Positions 7,627 to 15,072 of a stretch of DNA of 19,257 bases are shown in pieces. Every line of letters begins with the position of its first letter. The stretch's first letter is position 1. The notes below the pieces were generated by a model that was not told the DNA's origin, did not search any database, and was given only the letters and a program-made list of their open reading frames with translations. A program made the position numbers and the translations under genes. The DNA comes from Pirellulales bacterium (lineage in GTDB: Bacteria; Planctomycetota; Planctomycetia; Pirellulales; Thermoguttaceae). The stretch spans positions 1 to 19,257 of the forward strand of contig DAOWNK010000020.1 in the NCBI GenBank assembly GCA_030642635.1, in the 5' to 3' direction.

Positions 7627-9951
7627 CTAAGCGACACGTTTTGGAGTGATTGTGACCGATTCCTCGGTGAAAGTGTCGTCGAACATATCGTTTTCATCTT
7701 CTTCAGCGGTGTATTTCGGCTCATAACCGTATCCGTAACCGTAGCTGTAGTATCCGTGGTCGCCGTCTGCACCGACGCGATTGACGACGATCCCCAGCAG
7801 CGGGATTTTCAATGTGGCAAGGCTTTCGATTGCCCGAGTGACCATGCGTCGGCGATTTTTTTCCGGCTGGACGACGATTACCACACCATCGACCAACCGG
7901 CCGATCATGGCGGTGTCGCTGGTGGCCAGCGTCGGCGGGCTGTCGATGAGTATCTGGTCGTAGGCCGTCTCGGCCCATGCCAGCAGTTCCGAGAATCGTT
8001 GGTTCGCCAGCAGTTCGGCCGGGTTGGCCGACCGTGGGCCGGAGGAGAGGACGTCCAGCCCTTCGATTCCGGACGCCTTTATATGTCCCATGGCCGTTTT
8101 TGCAACGTCGCCGTCGCCGCGTATGATGCAGGAAAGGCCCTTGGCGCCGCGCATGCCCATCATTACCGTCAGCCCGGGGCGTCGCAGGTCGGCGTCGATC
8201 AGCAGCGTTTTCTTGTCCGACTGTGCATAGGAGACGGCCAGGTTCGCCAGCACGGTGGTCTTGCCGTCGCTTGGTTCCGCGCTGGAGATAACGATGTGTT
8301 TTGCCTGACGATCGGCCAGCGCCAGTGCGGTGCGCAGTGTTCTAAACGCCTCCGATTCAGGCGAGTTCGGCTCGATGTGTACTTGCAGTGCGTCGATTCC
8401 CTCGGTCTGCGGCGCGTGGAGTTGCCGGACCATGGCCAACACCGGGATGCCTAACTGCTGGTGCATTTCCTCGGCCGAGCGAAAGCGGTCGTCGAGTATG
8501 TCCAGCACGTAGACCAGCGTCATCCCGACGGCCAGTCCACCGGCCAAGGTCATCATCAGCACGCGGCGTAGATTAGGCGAGAACGGTCTGGCGGCCGCGA
8601 CCGGCTCCTGTACTATCGGCGTGCGCAGTTCCTGCCCTTCTTCCTTGAGTTCAATTTTAGAGATTCTCTCCAACAGCACGTCGTTCAGGCTTCTAAGCCA
8701 CTGCAGATCGTGTTCGATCATTTCCAGCCGAGCCAGTTGTCCGTTGAGTTTTATGGCCTCGGCCTGTGCCTGGTCGAACTTTGTCTGCAGCGACGCCTCG
8801 AGTTGCCATGTTTCGCCTAGTTTTTGCCGCACCATGTTAAGCAGCATTGAAGATAATTCTGAGCGTTGCAGTTTCTTGACACGATTTTTAATCCGCTGCT
8901 GATAGTTGACCAGGTATTGCTCGGTCAAGTGGATTTTATCTGTTTTTGCGATGACCTCCGGATGTGCCGGTCCGAGGTGCTCGTGCATCGATTTAAGCGT
9001 TGCACGATCTTCAAGCAATTGCCGTTCGACTGCCGCCAGGGTGTAGGAGTCGCGTCGGTCGAAACCCATGCTTTGCATCAGCACCTCTTCGCCGACCACC
9101 TCCGCCACGGTCATGATGTGCTGTTGCAGGTCTTCGCCGTTTCTCATAGCCGCCTGTATTGCAGCCAGTGACGCCTCCAACTCTACTCGTTTTTTTTGTG
9201 TCTCGATGAGCGATTCGTTGAATGATACGGCCCGTTGCACCAGCGGGTGGACGACCGTGCTGCCGGATCGGATACCGATATCTCCCACCAGGCTTTTGGC
9301 GGTTACCAGTTCCTGTTCTTTTTTGAGCAGGCGCAATTCCAATTCGTCCTTTTCCTTTGTTAAGATATTTTTGAACTCTCCGGCGGAGCCTTTATGCGTT
9401 CGATCCAGAAAATCGACGTACGAGCTTACCACGGCGCCGACCACCGCTACCGCATCGTCGGGGTCTTTGGATATGTAGCCGACCTCTATAATTCGTGTGC
9501 CCTTAACTACCGTCGCGGAGAGGTTCTCGCTGATGATATCAGCCCAAATTTTTTGCGGATCGGCCGCCGTTTTCGGAATCTCCGCCATGTCGATAAGATC
9601 GGGTCGTGTGCTGTGCAGCTCTTTTACTGCGCCCTTGATCACCTCGTCCCTGGTGAACAGATTTTGCAGTGTGGCCATCAGCGTAAGTTGCCTGTTGCTG
9701 CCGCCCACCACGGACGGCGGCAGTCCGTCGTCGCCTCCGGTTCCCATCACCAGGATCGCTGCGGTGGAGCGGTAGTACGGCGTGGCCGTCATGTAGTAGA
9801 GCATGCCCGCCAGGCCGGCGACTATCAGCGAGGCAAACACCACGTTCCTGCGATATCGCACGGCCATGGAGAACTGCGCCAACGCATGGACGACGTGCGC
9901 GGTCGAACTGACGGCCGGTTCGGGATGTGTCGTGGTGGACTCTTCTAACAT
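7627..9951 (-). CDS. Wzc-type polysaccharide co-polymerase with BY-kinase domain
   Basis: An inner-membrane chain-length regulator and autophosphorylating bacterial tyrosine kinase that works with the export channel. The 774 residues hold a Wzz domain between two membrane helices (about 36-54 and 461-484) with a long periplasmic coiled coil (about 190-435). A cytoplasmic BY-kinase follows: SEAFRTLRTAL (533-543, the subunit-contact helix), Walker A SAEPSDGKTT (557-566), Walker A' LLIDADLRRP (583-592) and Walker B ILIDSPP (667-673). The tail carries a tyrosine cluster (seven Tyr between 734 and 747), the expected autophosphorylation site, then an acidic stretch. The fused single-chain form is the proteobacterial arrangement. 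The ATG at 9951 has no clear Shine-Dalgarno. Its probable phosphatase is encoded at 15073-15852. Confidence 0.94.
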   Translation of the reverse strand: MLEESTTTHPEPAVSSTAHVVHALAQFSMAVRYRRNVVFASLIVAGLAGMLYYMTATPYYRSTAAILVMGTGGDDGLPPSVVGGSNRQLTLMATLQNLFTRDEVIKGAVKELHSTRPDLIDMAEIPKTAADPQKIWADIISENLSATVVKGTRIIEVGYISKDPDDAVAVVGAVVSSYVDFLDRTHKGSAGEFKNILTKEKDELELRLLKKEQELVTAKSLVGDIGIRSGSTVVHPLVQRAVSFNESLIETQKKRVELEASLAAIQAAMRNGEDLQQHIMTVAEVVGEEVLMQSMGFDRRDSYTLAAVERQLLEDRATLKSMHEHLGPAHPEVIAKTDKIHLTEQYLVNYQQRIKNRVKKLQRSELSSMLLNMVRQKLGETWQLEASLQTKFDQAQAEAIKLNGQLARLEMIEHDLQWLRSLNDVLLERISKIELKEEGQELRTPIVQEPVAAARPFSPNLRRVLMMTLAGGLAVGMTLVYVLDILDDRFRSAEEMHQQLGIPVLAMVRQLHAPQTEGIDALQVHIEPNSPESEAFRTLRTALALADRQAKHIVISSAEPSDGKTTVLANLAVSYAQSDKKTLLIDADLRRPGLTVMMGMRGAKGLSCIIRGDGDVAKTAMGHIKASGIEGLDVLSSGPRSANPAELLANQRFSELLAWAETAYDQILIDSPPTLATSDTAMIGRLVDGVVIVVQPEKNRRRMVTRAIESLATLKIPLLGIVVNRVGADGDHGYYSYGYGYGYEPKYTAEEDENDMFDDTFTEESVTITPKRVA

Positions 9952-9959
9952 GTCGGTGG

Positions 9960-10056
9960 GGGTTAGTGGATAGTGGATAGTGGGTAACTGGTAGTGGTTT
10001 TTCTAACTATATTCGACTACACCTCTGGCCCCTGGCCCCTGGTCCCTAGCCCCTGA
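9960..10056. repeat. Two heptamer arrays between wza- and wzc-type genes
   Basis: 9963-9988 repeats TAGTGGA-like units (AGTGGATAGTGGATAGTGGG). 10023-10056 repeats CTGGCCC-like units with drift (CTGGCCC, CTGGTCC, CTAGCCC). Both have a strict 7-base period. The spacer has no ORF, and no ribosome-binding site is recognisable before the kinase gene. Confidence 0.7.
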
Positions 10057-10060
10057 CACT

Positions 10061-11194
10061 CTACAACAGCGGGATCGAGCTGCTGAAGCCGAACCGGATG
10101 AAGCTCTTCACTGCGTCCAAGACTACCGTTGCCGGAGTCTGTTCCACGCTGACGATATCACCCGGTGCTAATAGTTCGTTGGCCTTTCCGTTGTGTTTTG
10201 CCTCCTTGACGCTTGCGACGATGACCACGGGTTCCTCTCGGCCGGGCACGCGGCGGATGATGAGCACCCGGTCGGCCACCTGCATGGTCCTCTCGCCGGC
10301 CTTTGCAATAGCGTCTAGCATGTACATATCCTGGTTCGGCGGCAGCTCGTACTCGCCGGGATTTTTCACAAGCCCCATTACGTAGATCGGCTTCGGCGCT
10401 AGCTTGGTGACAATCACTACGTCGCCGTCGTTGAGTCGATATGCACCCTGTGTCTCCGGCGAGGCGTTGGCCAGACTGATCCGCGTTACTTCGACAGAGC
10501 GTGCTGCGGCCGGCTGCGGCGCGTTGTAGGAGGCCGGCTCGGCCTGCCCACGGCCGGCGACGTGCTGACGGTGCTGTTGCAACGGTCGAGGAGTTGCGCC
10601 GCCGGTCGGCCGACGGATGACCACCTCGTCGCCGGCATCCTCGGCCAGGTCTCCGGCGGTAACCAGCGCGGTCAACAGCGAACTTCCGCCGGCCGGCAAC
10701 TCATAAACGCCCGGCTCGTTGACGGCGCCGATCACCGTGACCAGGTTCATGCGCTTCCGCTTCATCGTAACGGTGACGTGTGGGCGGCGAAACACGCCCC
10801 TGGTGATTCCCTCTGCTGCGATGGCCGGTCCGGCCTCGTCCAACTCGAACCCGGCCAAGGCGACCCGGCCGATCAACGGGATGTTGGCCATGCCGTCCCG
10901 CTCGACCCGAACCGGCGTGGTTATCGACTTCGTTTCTCCAAAGTCTGTGACGATCGTCACCTCCAGCACGTCGCCGCGATCGATCATTTGGCTGTTGAAC
11001 GGTGGGATGACCAGATTCCTAAGCCCGGTCTCCTGGACGTTGGTTTTCGCGGGCGCTTGAAATGCCTGTGGCAACCTGCCGGCGCGGATCGTAGCAGCGC
11101 AGCCTGCCACACCGACCAACACCATTGCCAATACAATGATCGCTGCGCGAAGAAATATTCTCGAATTGGGTAATGTACAGAGTAGCGGTGCCAT
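10061..11194 (-). CDS. Polysaccharide export outer-membrane lipoprotein, Wza/BexD type
   Basis: Predicted outer-membrane export channel subunit that docks on the Wzc-type kinase. The 377-residue precursor has a signal peptide ending in lipobox GVAGC (Cys32). A poly-export domain spans about 65-145 (MIDRGDVLEVTIV; VERDGMANIPLIGRV). Two SLBB-like domains follow: VTVIGAVNEPGVYELPAGG (152-170) and IYVMGLVKNPGEYELPPN (270-287). A Gln/His/Ala-rich linker (about 198-232) separates them and is longer than usual. The C-terminus (FIRFGFSSSIPLL) is short and not clearly the amphipathic helix of Wza, so the pore may differ. The ATG at 11194 lacks a recognisable Shine-Dalgarno. It follows P4 after a repeat-filled 117-base spacer. 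Confidence 0.93.
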   Translation of the reverse strand: MAPLLCTLPNSRIFLRAAIIVLAMVLVGVAGCAATIRAGRLPQAFQAPAKTNVQETGLRNLVIPPFNSQMIDRGDVLEVTIVTDFGETKSITTPVRVERDGMANIPLIGRVALAGFELDEAGPAIAAEGITRGVFRRPHVTVTMKRKRMNLVTVIGAVNEPGVYELPAGGSSLLTALVTAGDLAEDAGDEVVIRRPTGGATPRPLQQHRQHVAGRGQAEPASYNAPQPAAARSVEVTRISLANASPETQGAYRLNDGDVVIVTKLAPKPIYVMGLVKNPGEYELPPNQDMYMLDAIAKAGERTMQVADRVLIIRRVPGREEPVVIVASVKEAKHNGKANELLAPGDIVSVEQTPATVVLDAVKSFIRFGFSSSIPLL

Positions 11195-11214
11195 CAGCTT
11201 AAGTTAAGTAATTC

Positions 11215-11309
11215 AAGAGGAGGGAAGAGAGAAGAGGGAGGAGAGATGTCATTATTATAGTTTCTCTCTTTTCTCTCTTCTCTCCTCTCTCCTCTCTCCT
11301 CTCTCCTCA
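11215..11309. repeat. Purine/pyrimidine heptamer inverted repeat upstream of the export gene
   Basis: An unbroken purine arm (11215-11246) and a nearly pure pyrimidine arm (11260-11308) flank an AT-rich loop (TGTCATTATTATAG). The distal part repeats CCTCTCT exactly every seven bases. Its layout is the same as the element inside the ligase gene, but here it sits in the spacer between P4 and the export lipoprotein. Confidence 0.75.
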
Positions 11310-11311
11310 TT

Positions 11312-11785
11312 CTACGGGCTTGCCGGTACACGGTTGTCTGTCAGCGTATTGTGATAAATCACCGGTGCTGCGACCGCACCGGTTGCAATAACCGCCACGG
11401 TCGCCGCCTGCTGCAGGCTCATAACGGGAAAGGACCTGGGAGGTTGTCCGCGCACGATCGGTTCGGCCGGCGCATCGACGATTACCTGGTAAGTCCCGGC
11501 CGGCAGGTTTTGCAACGTGAATACGCCATGCCGCCCGGTGGCTGCAACCGCCACGGTTCGCCGACCTTTGACCAACACGACCCGGATCGCAGCGGTGCTG
11601 CCCGATGGAAGTTCGCTACGGCTGCTAATCACTCGCCCTTGCAACGTGCCGTCGGGCCGCACAAAGACGTCGACGATTTGCGGCAACTTCAGCACATCCG
11701 CCTCGGCGAAAGACGGATATACAATCAGCCAGCAGAAGCCGATTACCAAGGGCAGGCATCGCTTGATCCATGGGAAAACATCCAC
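11312..11785 (-). CDS. P4: small secreted protein of the VRGQ/SP-tail paralogue family
   Basis: Function unknown. The 157-residue product has a signal peptide (about 1-27, basic KR then a hydrophobic stretch ending FAEA). A compact beta-rich region follows, resembling carboxypeptidase-regulatory/Cna-B folds (DGTLQGRV at about 45-52, then GVFTLQNLPAGTYQVIVDAP). Next come VRGQ, a hydrophobic segment (about residues 125-143, VAVIATGAVAAPV) and the tail ending VPASP. It is the most divergent of the four and lacks the YRLW/APP stretch. The start is GTG at 11785, with GAGG eight bases upstream; no in-frame ATG precedes the signal peptide. It lies 22 bases after P3 and before the export lipoprotein, so it is probably cotranscribed with them. 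A surface or EPS-associated role is inference from context. Confidence 0.8.
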   Translation of the reverse strand: MDVFPWIKRCLPLVIGFCWLIVYPSFAEADVLKLPQIVDVFVRPDGTLQGRVISSRSELPSGSTAAIRVVLVKGRRTVAVAATGRHGVFTLQNLPAGTYQVIVDAPAEPIVRGQPPRSFPVMSLQQAATVAVIATGAVAAPVIYHNTLTDNRVPASP

Positions 11786-11807
11786 GCCGTTGTCCTCGTT
11801 AGTGCCT

Positions 11808-12362
11808 TTACGGACTACTTGGAGTGTCGTTGTTTGACTGGTGTACGGCGATCGGGATAGCGATCATCGCACCAACCATTCCAGTGACGATGAACGCATC
11901 GGATGCGAAGAACGCTCCAAACGGCGTCTGCCCGCGCACCAAGTCGCCGCCGACGATGACCAACGCCAGCCGGCTGGTCTTCGGCGGTGCCGTGCACGCG
12001 ACCCAAATCCGATACAGCCTGGTGTTATTGCCGACGGTCACCAGGTAAGTGCCGCCGTGCAACCCCTCTGCCGAAAAACATCCCAGGGCATCCGTCGACG
12101 TTCGGGCAATCTCTCGGTCTGCGTACCGCACCACCACGTCGGCATGTGCCACCGGAACCCCATGTAGGTTGATCACTACGCCGTGCAACGAACCGTTTAC
12201 ATCGAGTTCCACGTCGCCCACAATGCCAAGTAAATACGAAGCCGAGTCGGGGTGCGATTGCCCGACTGCCGGTCGTGCGCCATGTACTGTAGTGCTTTGT
12301 AGTGGTATTCCAAGACACGCCAAAACGACACACCGACGTAGCAGTGGTCGCATGAAATTCAT
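11808..12362 (-). CDS. P3: small secreted protein of the VRGQ/SP-tail paralogue family
   Basis: Function unknown. The 184-residue product has an N-terminal signal (RRCVVLACLGIPLQ...VHGA). A beta-rich domain follows (DVELDVNGSLHGVVINLHG, then REIARTSTDALGCFSAEGL and GGTYLV), with the family blocks YRIW, APP and VRGQ. A hydrophobic C-terminal segment (about 155-173, VTGMVGAMIAIPIAV) and the tail NNDTPSSP complete it. The ATG at 12362 has GGAGA about five bases upstream. It is the first gene after the intrinsic terminator at 12620-12650, so it may open the transcript that carries P4 and the export genes. A 17-bp perfect hairpin lies in its leader. Confidence 0.82.
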   Translation of the reverse strand: MNFMRPLLRRCVVLACLGIPLQSTTVHGARPAVGQSHPDSASYLLGIVGDVELDVNGSLHGVVINLHGVPVAHADVVVRYADREIARTSTDALGCFSAEGLHGGTYLVTVGNNTRLYRIWVACTAPPKTSRLALVIVGGDLVRGQTPFGAFFASDAFIVTGMVGAMIAIPIAVHQSNNDTPSSP

Positions 12363-12378
12363 GGCGTTCTCCTTTTTA

Positions 12379-12437
12379 AGCTATCAGCTTTCAGCAGTCA
12401 GGTATCTTCTGGCTGAAAGCTGATAGCTGATAGCTGA
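12379..12437. repeat. Perfect 17-bp inverted repeat with heptamer extension in the P3 leader
   Basis: AGCTATCAGCTTTCAGC (12379-12395) and its exact complement (12412-12428) enclose a 16-base loop. The right arm continues as TGATAGC/TGATAAC heptamers. In the P3 transcript this hairpin ends a few bases before the GGAGA ribosome-binding site. Confidence 0.8.
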
Positions 12438-12465
12438 TAACTCCATTAAGACACACCGAGAATGC

Positions 12466-12582
12466 GTGCCGAAAGGCACATCACACTGGAAAAGGTGCCG
12501 GATGGTACACGAAACGTGTATTCGGTGGAATACCGAAATTTGGGGAAGGAAGGTGGAAGAGGAAGGGCGGGGTTTGCCCCGC
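12466..12582. other. Two small hairpins in the P2-P3 spacer
   Basis: GTGCCGAAAGGCAC (12466-12479) and GCGGGG-TTTG-CCCCGC (12567-12582) can form short stems. Neither is followed by a T-run on either strand. With the terminator and the repeat next to P3 they account for most of the 337-base gene-free stretch 12363-12699. I see no ORF or convincing promoter there, although one is needed if P3 starts a new transcript. Confidence 0.4.
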
Positions 12583-12619
12583 GAGAATGCGATGTAGGTG
12601 CGAAGCCGCAAGCGGCCCC

Positions 12620-12650
12620 CTAACAAAAAACCCGCCCTTTCGGGCGGGTT
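12620..12650 (-). terminator. Intrinsic terminator after P2
   Basis: On the minus strand the stem AACCCGCCC, loop GAAA and stem GGGCGGGTT run directly into TTTTTTGTTA. This is a textbook rho-independent terminator about 50 bases after the P2 stop. It separates P1-P2 from P3-P4 and the export genes. Confidence 0.9.
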
Positions 12651-12699
12651 GTATTGATACATTCCGTTTTTCAAGACGATTGCCGTCCGGCGTGCCGCA

Positions 12700-13215
12700 T
12701 CAGGGACTGGACGGACTCTTCTTCGAGTTCGAGATGGCCACAGGCACTGCAACTGCCGTAGCCACGATCCCGGCAATTACCCAGGGATTCGTCAGCCAAT
12801 AACCAATCGGACCGTACTGGCCTCGGACGGTCCCCTCGCCGTAAACGATCAAGGCGCCTTGCTCGGCCGACGGCGGGGCCATGCCCGGGGGCCACAACCG
12901 ATAGGTTCCCTGTCCGGCGGCCGTTGCGATTTGATACACCCCGTCGCCAAGACCACCAACGGCGAAGTACCCGTTCTGGTCGGTGGCCACTGCGGCGATC
13001 TCCCGATCCTGACTCAACAGCGAGACGGGAATTTGTGCCAGTGATACGCCCTGGGGGTCGATCACCTGGCCGAACAACACGCCGTCGCCGGACAGCGCCA
13101 CGTCGACGACGACCGGCTGCTGCTGTGAGAGCATATCTGCCGCTAATACCGACTGGGGTATGCAAAAGCCCACCACAGCCAACGATACGAGGATACCCCT
13201 AAGAATACTACTCAT
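12700..13215 (-). CDS. P2: small secreted protein of the VRGQ/SP-tail paralogue family
   Basis: Function unknown. The 171-residue product is close to P1 over its whole length. A signal peptide (about 1-25, ILVSLAVVGFC...VLAA) is followed by a beta-rich domain (DVALSGDGVLFGQVIDPQGV; REIAAVATDQNGYFAVGGL; GVYQIA) similar in plan to carboxypeptidase-regulatory domains. YRLWPPG, APP and VRGQ come next, then a hydrophobic segment (NPWVIAGIVATAVAVPVAI) and the tail SNSKKSPSSP. The ATG at 13215 is chosen because the signal peptide starts there and AAGGGTG lies just upstream; the open frame to 13341 is leader sequence. A strong terminator follows the gene. Export to the envelope with C-terminal membrane anchoring is inferred. 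Confidence 0.85.
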   Translation of the reverse strand: MSSILRGILVSLAVVGFCIPQSVLAADMLSQQQPVVVDVALSGDGVLFGQVIDPQGVSLAQIPVSLLSQDREIAAVATDQNGYFAVGGLGDGVYQIATAAGQGTYRLWPPGMAPPSAEQGALIVYGEGTVRGQYGPIGYWLTNPWVIAGIVATAVAVPVAISNSKKSPSSP

Positions 13216-13292
13216 TTTTACACCCTTTTGAAAAGAAGAAGGAGAAGGAAATTTTCTGCCCAAGCTACTTAATCCACATTTACCTTCAGGCT

Positions 13293-13320
13293 TATGTAGA
13301 CAAATAGCAATCCATTTCAA
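13293..13320 (-). promoter_or_regulatory. Candidate promoter for P2
   Basis: On the minus strand TTGAAA (13315-13320), a 16-base gap and TACATA (13293-13298) resemble a sigma-70 promoter, about 78 bases before the P2 ATG in the AT-rich P1-P2 spacer. By inspection only. Confidence 0.35.
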
Positions 13321-13370
13321 AATGCTTATCGGATAATTCACACAATTACCTTCATCAAAAAACCACTAAA

Positions 13371-13901
13371 TTAGGGGCTTGACGGTGTGTCGTTCGTGTT
13401 GTGCATGATCACCGGTACTGCAACCGCCGTGGCCGTAACGCCGGCAATCACCCACGGATTGGAGAGCCAAAAGCACGGTGCACCACAACAGCCTAACTGT
13501 CCGCGGACGGTCTCAGCCCCTGCGACTACCAAGGCGCCTTGTTCTGACAATGGCGGCGCGGTGCCAGGCGTCCAAAGTCGGTATATCCGGTGACCACCGG
13601 CCGCCACAATCTGATACACGCCGCCGCCGAGGCCGCCAATTGCGAAATATCCTTGGTTGCCGGTTACGGCGGCAGCGATTTCTCGGTTCTGTTGTACTAT
13701 TGAAACCGGCACATTTACCACCGCAACACCCTGCGGATCGACTACCTGTCCAAGTAACACACCGTCGTCTGAAAGCTCAACGTCCGTTGCGATTTGCTCC
13801 TGCTCGGCTGCCGTCCCCGCCGCCAAAATCGGCTGCGGCAGGCAGAACCCGATCACTGCCAACGAGACAAGTACACTACGTACGACGCTTATGTCTCTCA
13901 T
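13371..13901 (-). CDS. P1: small secreted protein of the VRGQ/SP-tail paralogue family
   Basis: Function unknown. The 176-residue product has a signal peptide (about 1-28, VLVSLAVIGFCLPQPILAA). Its beta-rich domain (DVELSDDGVLLGQVVDPQGV; REIAAAVTGNQGYFAIGGL; GVYQIV) matches P2 closely. YRLWTPG, APP and VRGQ follow, then LGCCGAPC, a Cys-containing insert not seen in P2-P4. A hydrophobic segment (NPWVIAGVTATAVAVPVI) and the tail HNTNDTPSSP end it. The ATG at 13901 has GGAG eight bases upstream; the longer frame from 13964 lacks a site and would bury the signal peptide. P1 and P2 probably arose by recent tandem duplication. The proximity to EPS export genes suggests an envelope or matrix role, which is inference. 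Confidence 0.85.
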   Translation of the reverse strand: MRDISVVRSVLVSLAVIGFCLPQPILAAGTAAEQEQIATDVELSDDGVLLGQVVDPQGVAVVNVPVSIVQQNREIAAAVTGNQGYFAIGGLGGGVYQIVAAGGHRIYRLWTPGTAPPLSEQGALVVAGAETVRGQLGCCGAPCFWLSNPWVIAGVTATAVAVPVIMHNTNDTPSSP

Positions 13902-13976
13902 TTTGATGACTCCGTTTATCGGTTGGAAAGGCAAATTATTGCGATTAGTCAAACTGTTGCGCATTTTCCGAACATA

Positions 13977-14019
13977 CCGGTTCCGTAAACGATGTACCTA
14001 TCGGATACGGAGTTACCGG
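13977..14019. promoter_or_regulatory. Imperfect palindrome upstream of P1
   Basis: CCGGTTCCGTA (13977-13987) pairs with TACGGAGTTACCGG (14006-14019), with a 3-base bulge. It sits about 75-120 bases before the P1 start. It could be an operator or an mRNA hairpin. I do not see a confident promoter next to it in the 196-base spacer. Confidence 0.3.
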
Positions 14020-14097
14020 AAATAGAGAAAAAGCTGGAAAAGAAAGCAGAATAATGCGGAGAGTTTCGCTAGAAGCCCCGGAGTCTCCAAATTAAAC

Positions 14098-14901
14098 TCA
14101 GCGTTTCCAGCCCTTGAAGTGTGCCGCAAACTGACCGCGGACGCCTCCAAGCCGGCGTTGTAGCCGCTCGCTTAAAAGCCCCGGCGGACGGCCGGATCGC
14201 AGATCGCTGAGATATCCGCCCAGCTCGGCATGGGCTTCTCTGGGACCATGAAGCATGAAGTGCACCCACGCCCAGGAATAACGATATTCTGTTTGGCTCA
14301 TCTTTGGCATATCCGCTATTTTCTCCAGACCCTCCAATTTGGGGATTATTCCCAGTCGCAGGTTCCATCGCAGGTTGCCTAAGTGCGGATTGTCGAACGC
14401 ACGGCGATGTGCCGGCACCTCAAAATACTCGGCCAATCCCTCGTCCAACCACAGCGGTACGACCGGCAACACGGCATGGAGCATGGCATGGGTGCACTCG
14501 TGCCGCAGGTCGATGCCGAGTTGACGGCTCTGATACGCAAATACCTGTCCTGGGCCTCGGCGCTTCACGTACAGTGCGCGTCGATACGGCACGTTGGGTA
14601 GGTGTTTTTTCAGATACCGCTGGTAACTCCACTTGTCGCGAAACAGGTATATTTCGATCTGCTCGCGTGCCGGCGGTATTCCCAGACATCGGACCAACTC
14701 ACCCTGGAGTTGTTCGAGTTCACCAAGCAAGTCCTCACATTGTGTCAGCGGAAATTCTGCCCGGCAGATAAACGGTCCGAACGCACGGCCGTCGACCCAT
14801 TGTTGCGCAAAGCTGCAACGTGGCCGACCGGTCACTGCTAGTGCCGCAAGTACGGCCATGGCCACGACCGAGCAGCTTCGACGCATTTTGGAACTCGGCA
14901 T
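14098..14901 (-). CDS. Secreted HExxH putative metallopeptidase (DUF1570/peptidase-MA-like)
   Basis: A 267-residue product with a signal peptide (about 6-33, CSVVAMAVLAALAV...SFAQ), so probably periplasmic or exported. The gluzincin signature is visible: HECTH (134-138) supplies two zinc ligands and the catalytic Glu, and WLDEGLAEYF (151-160) supplies the third acidic ligand about 20 residues on. This layout is that of DUF1570/peptidase-MA proteins, which are common in planctomycetes; the substrate is unknown. The ATG at 14901 is used; another at 14886 fits the signal peptide equally well, and neither has a strong Shine-Dalgarno. Neighbours are the CpsB-type phosphatase upstream and P1 downstream, so P1-P4 or other envelope proteins are possible substrates, which is speculation. 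Confidence 0.8.
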   Translation of the reverse strand: MPSSKMRRSCSVVAMAVLAALAVTGRPRCSFAQQWVDGRAFGPFICRAEFPLTQCEDLLGELEQLQGELVRCLGIPPAREQIEIYLFRDKWSYQRYLKKHLPNVPYRRALYVKRRGPGQVFAYQSRQLGIDLRHECTHAMLHAVLPVVPLWLDEGLAEYFEVPAHRRAFDNPHLGNLRWNLRLGIIPKLEGLEKIADMPKMSQTEYRYSWAWVHFMLHGPREAHAELGGYLSDLRSGRPPGLLSERLQRRLGGVRGQFAAHFKGWKR

Positions 14902-14919
14902 GTTTTGTGAACAATCCCA

Positions 14920-15056
14920 TTTAGCCGCCGTGCTTGCACGGCGCGTAGGCCGACGTTACTCACCAGCGAGCCGCCGGGTTTATCCCGGCGCAAAGTAAGC
15001 GCGGGGACAAGCCCCGCGGCTCGCTGTTGGCGTGCCGCGCAAGCACGGCGGCTAAA
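14920..15056. repeat. Composite inverted repeat between phosphatase and peptidase genes
   Basis: Outer arms 14920-14942 and 15034-15056 are complementary at 22 of 23 positions (TTTAGCCGCCGTGCTTGC...). Inner arms 14964-14990 and 15000-15026 match at about 23 of 27 (CAGCGAGCCGC...). The outer arm belongs to the GCAAGC hairpin family also found at 4694, 17506 and 19104. It fills most of the 171-base spacer. Confidence 0.8.
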
Positions 15057-15072
15057 TCGGTAAAAAAGTGAC

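Noticed and set aside
11312..13901. P1-P4 as PEP-CTERM or LPXTG proteins
   Set aside because: No PEP or LPXTG motif and no basic cluster after the hydrophobic segment in most copies; the layout is only analogous.
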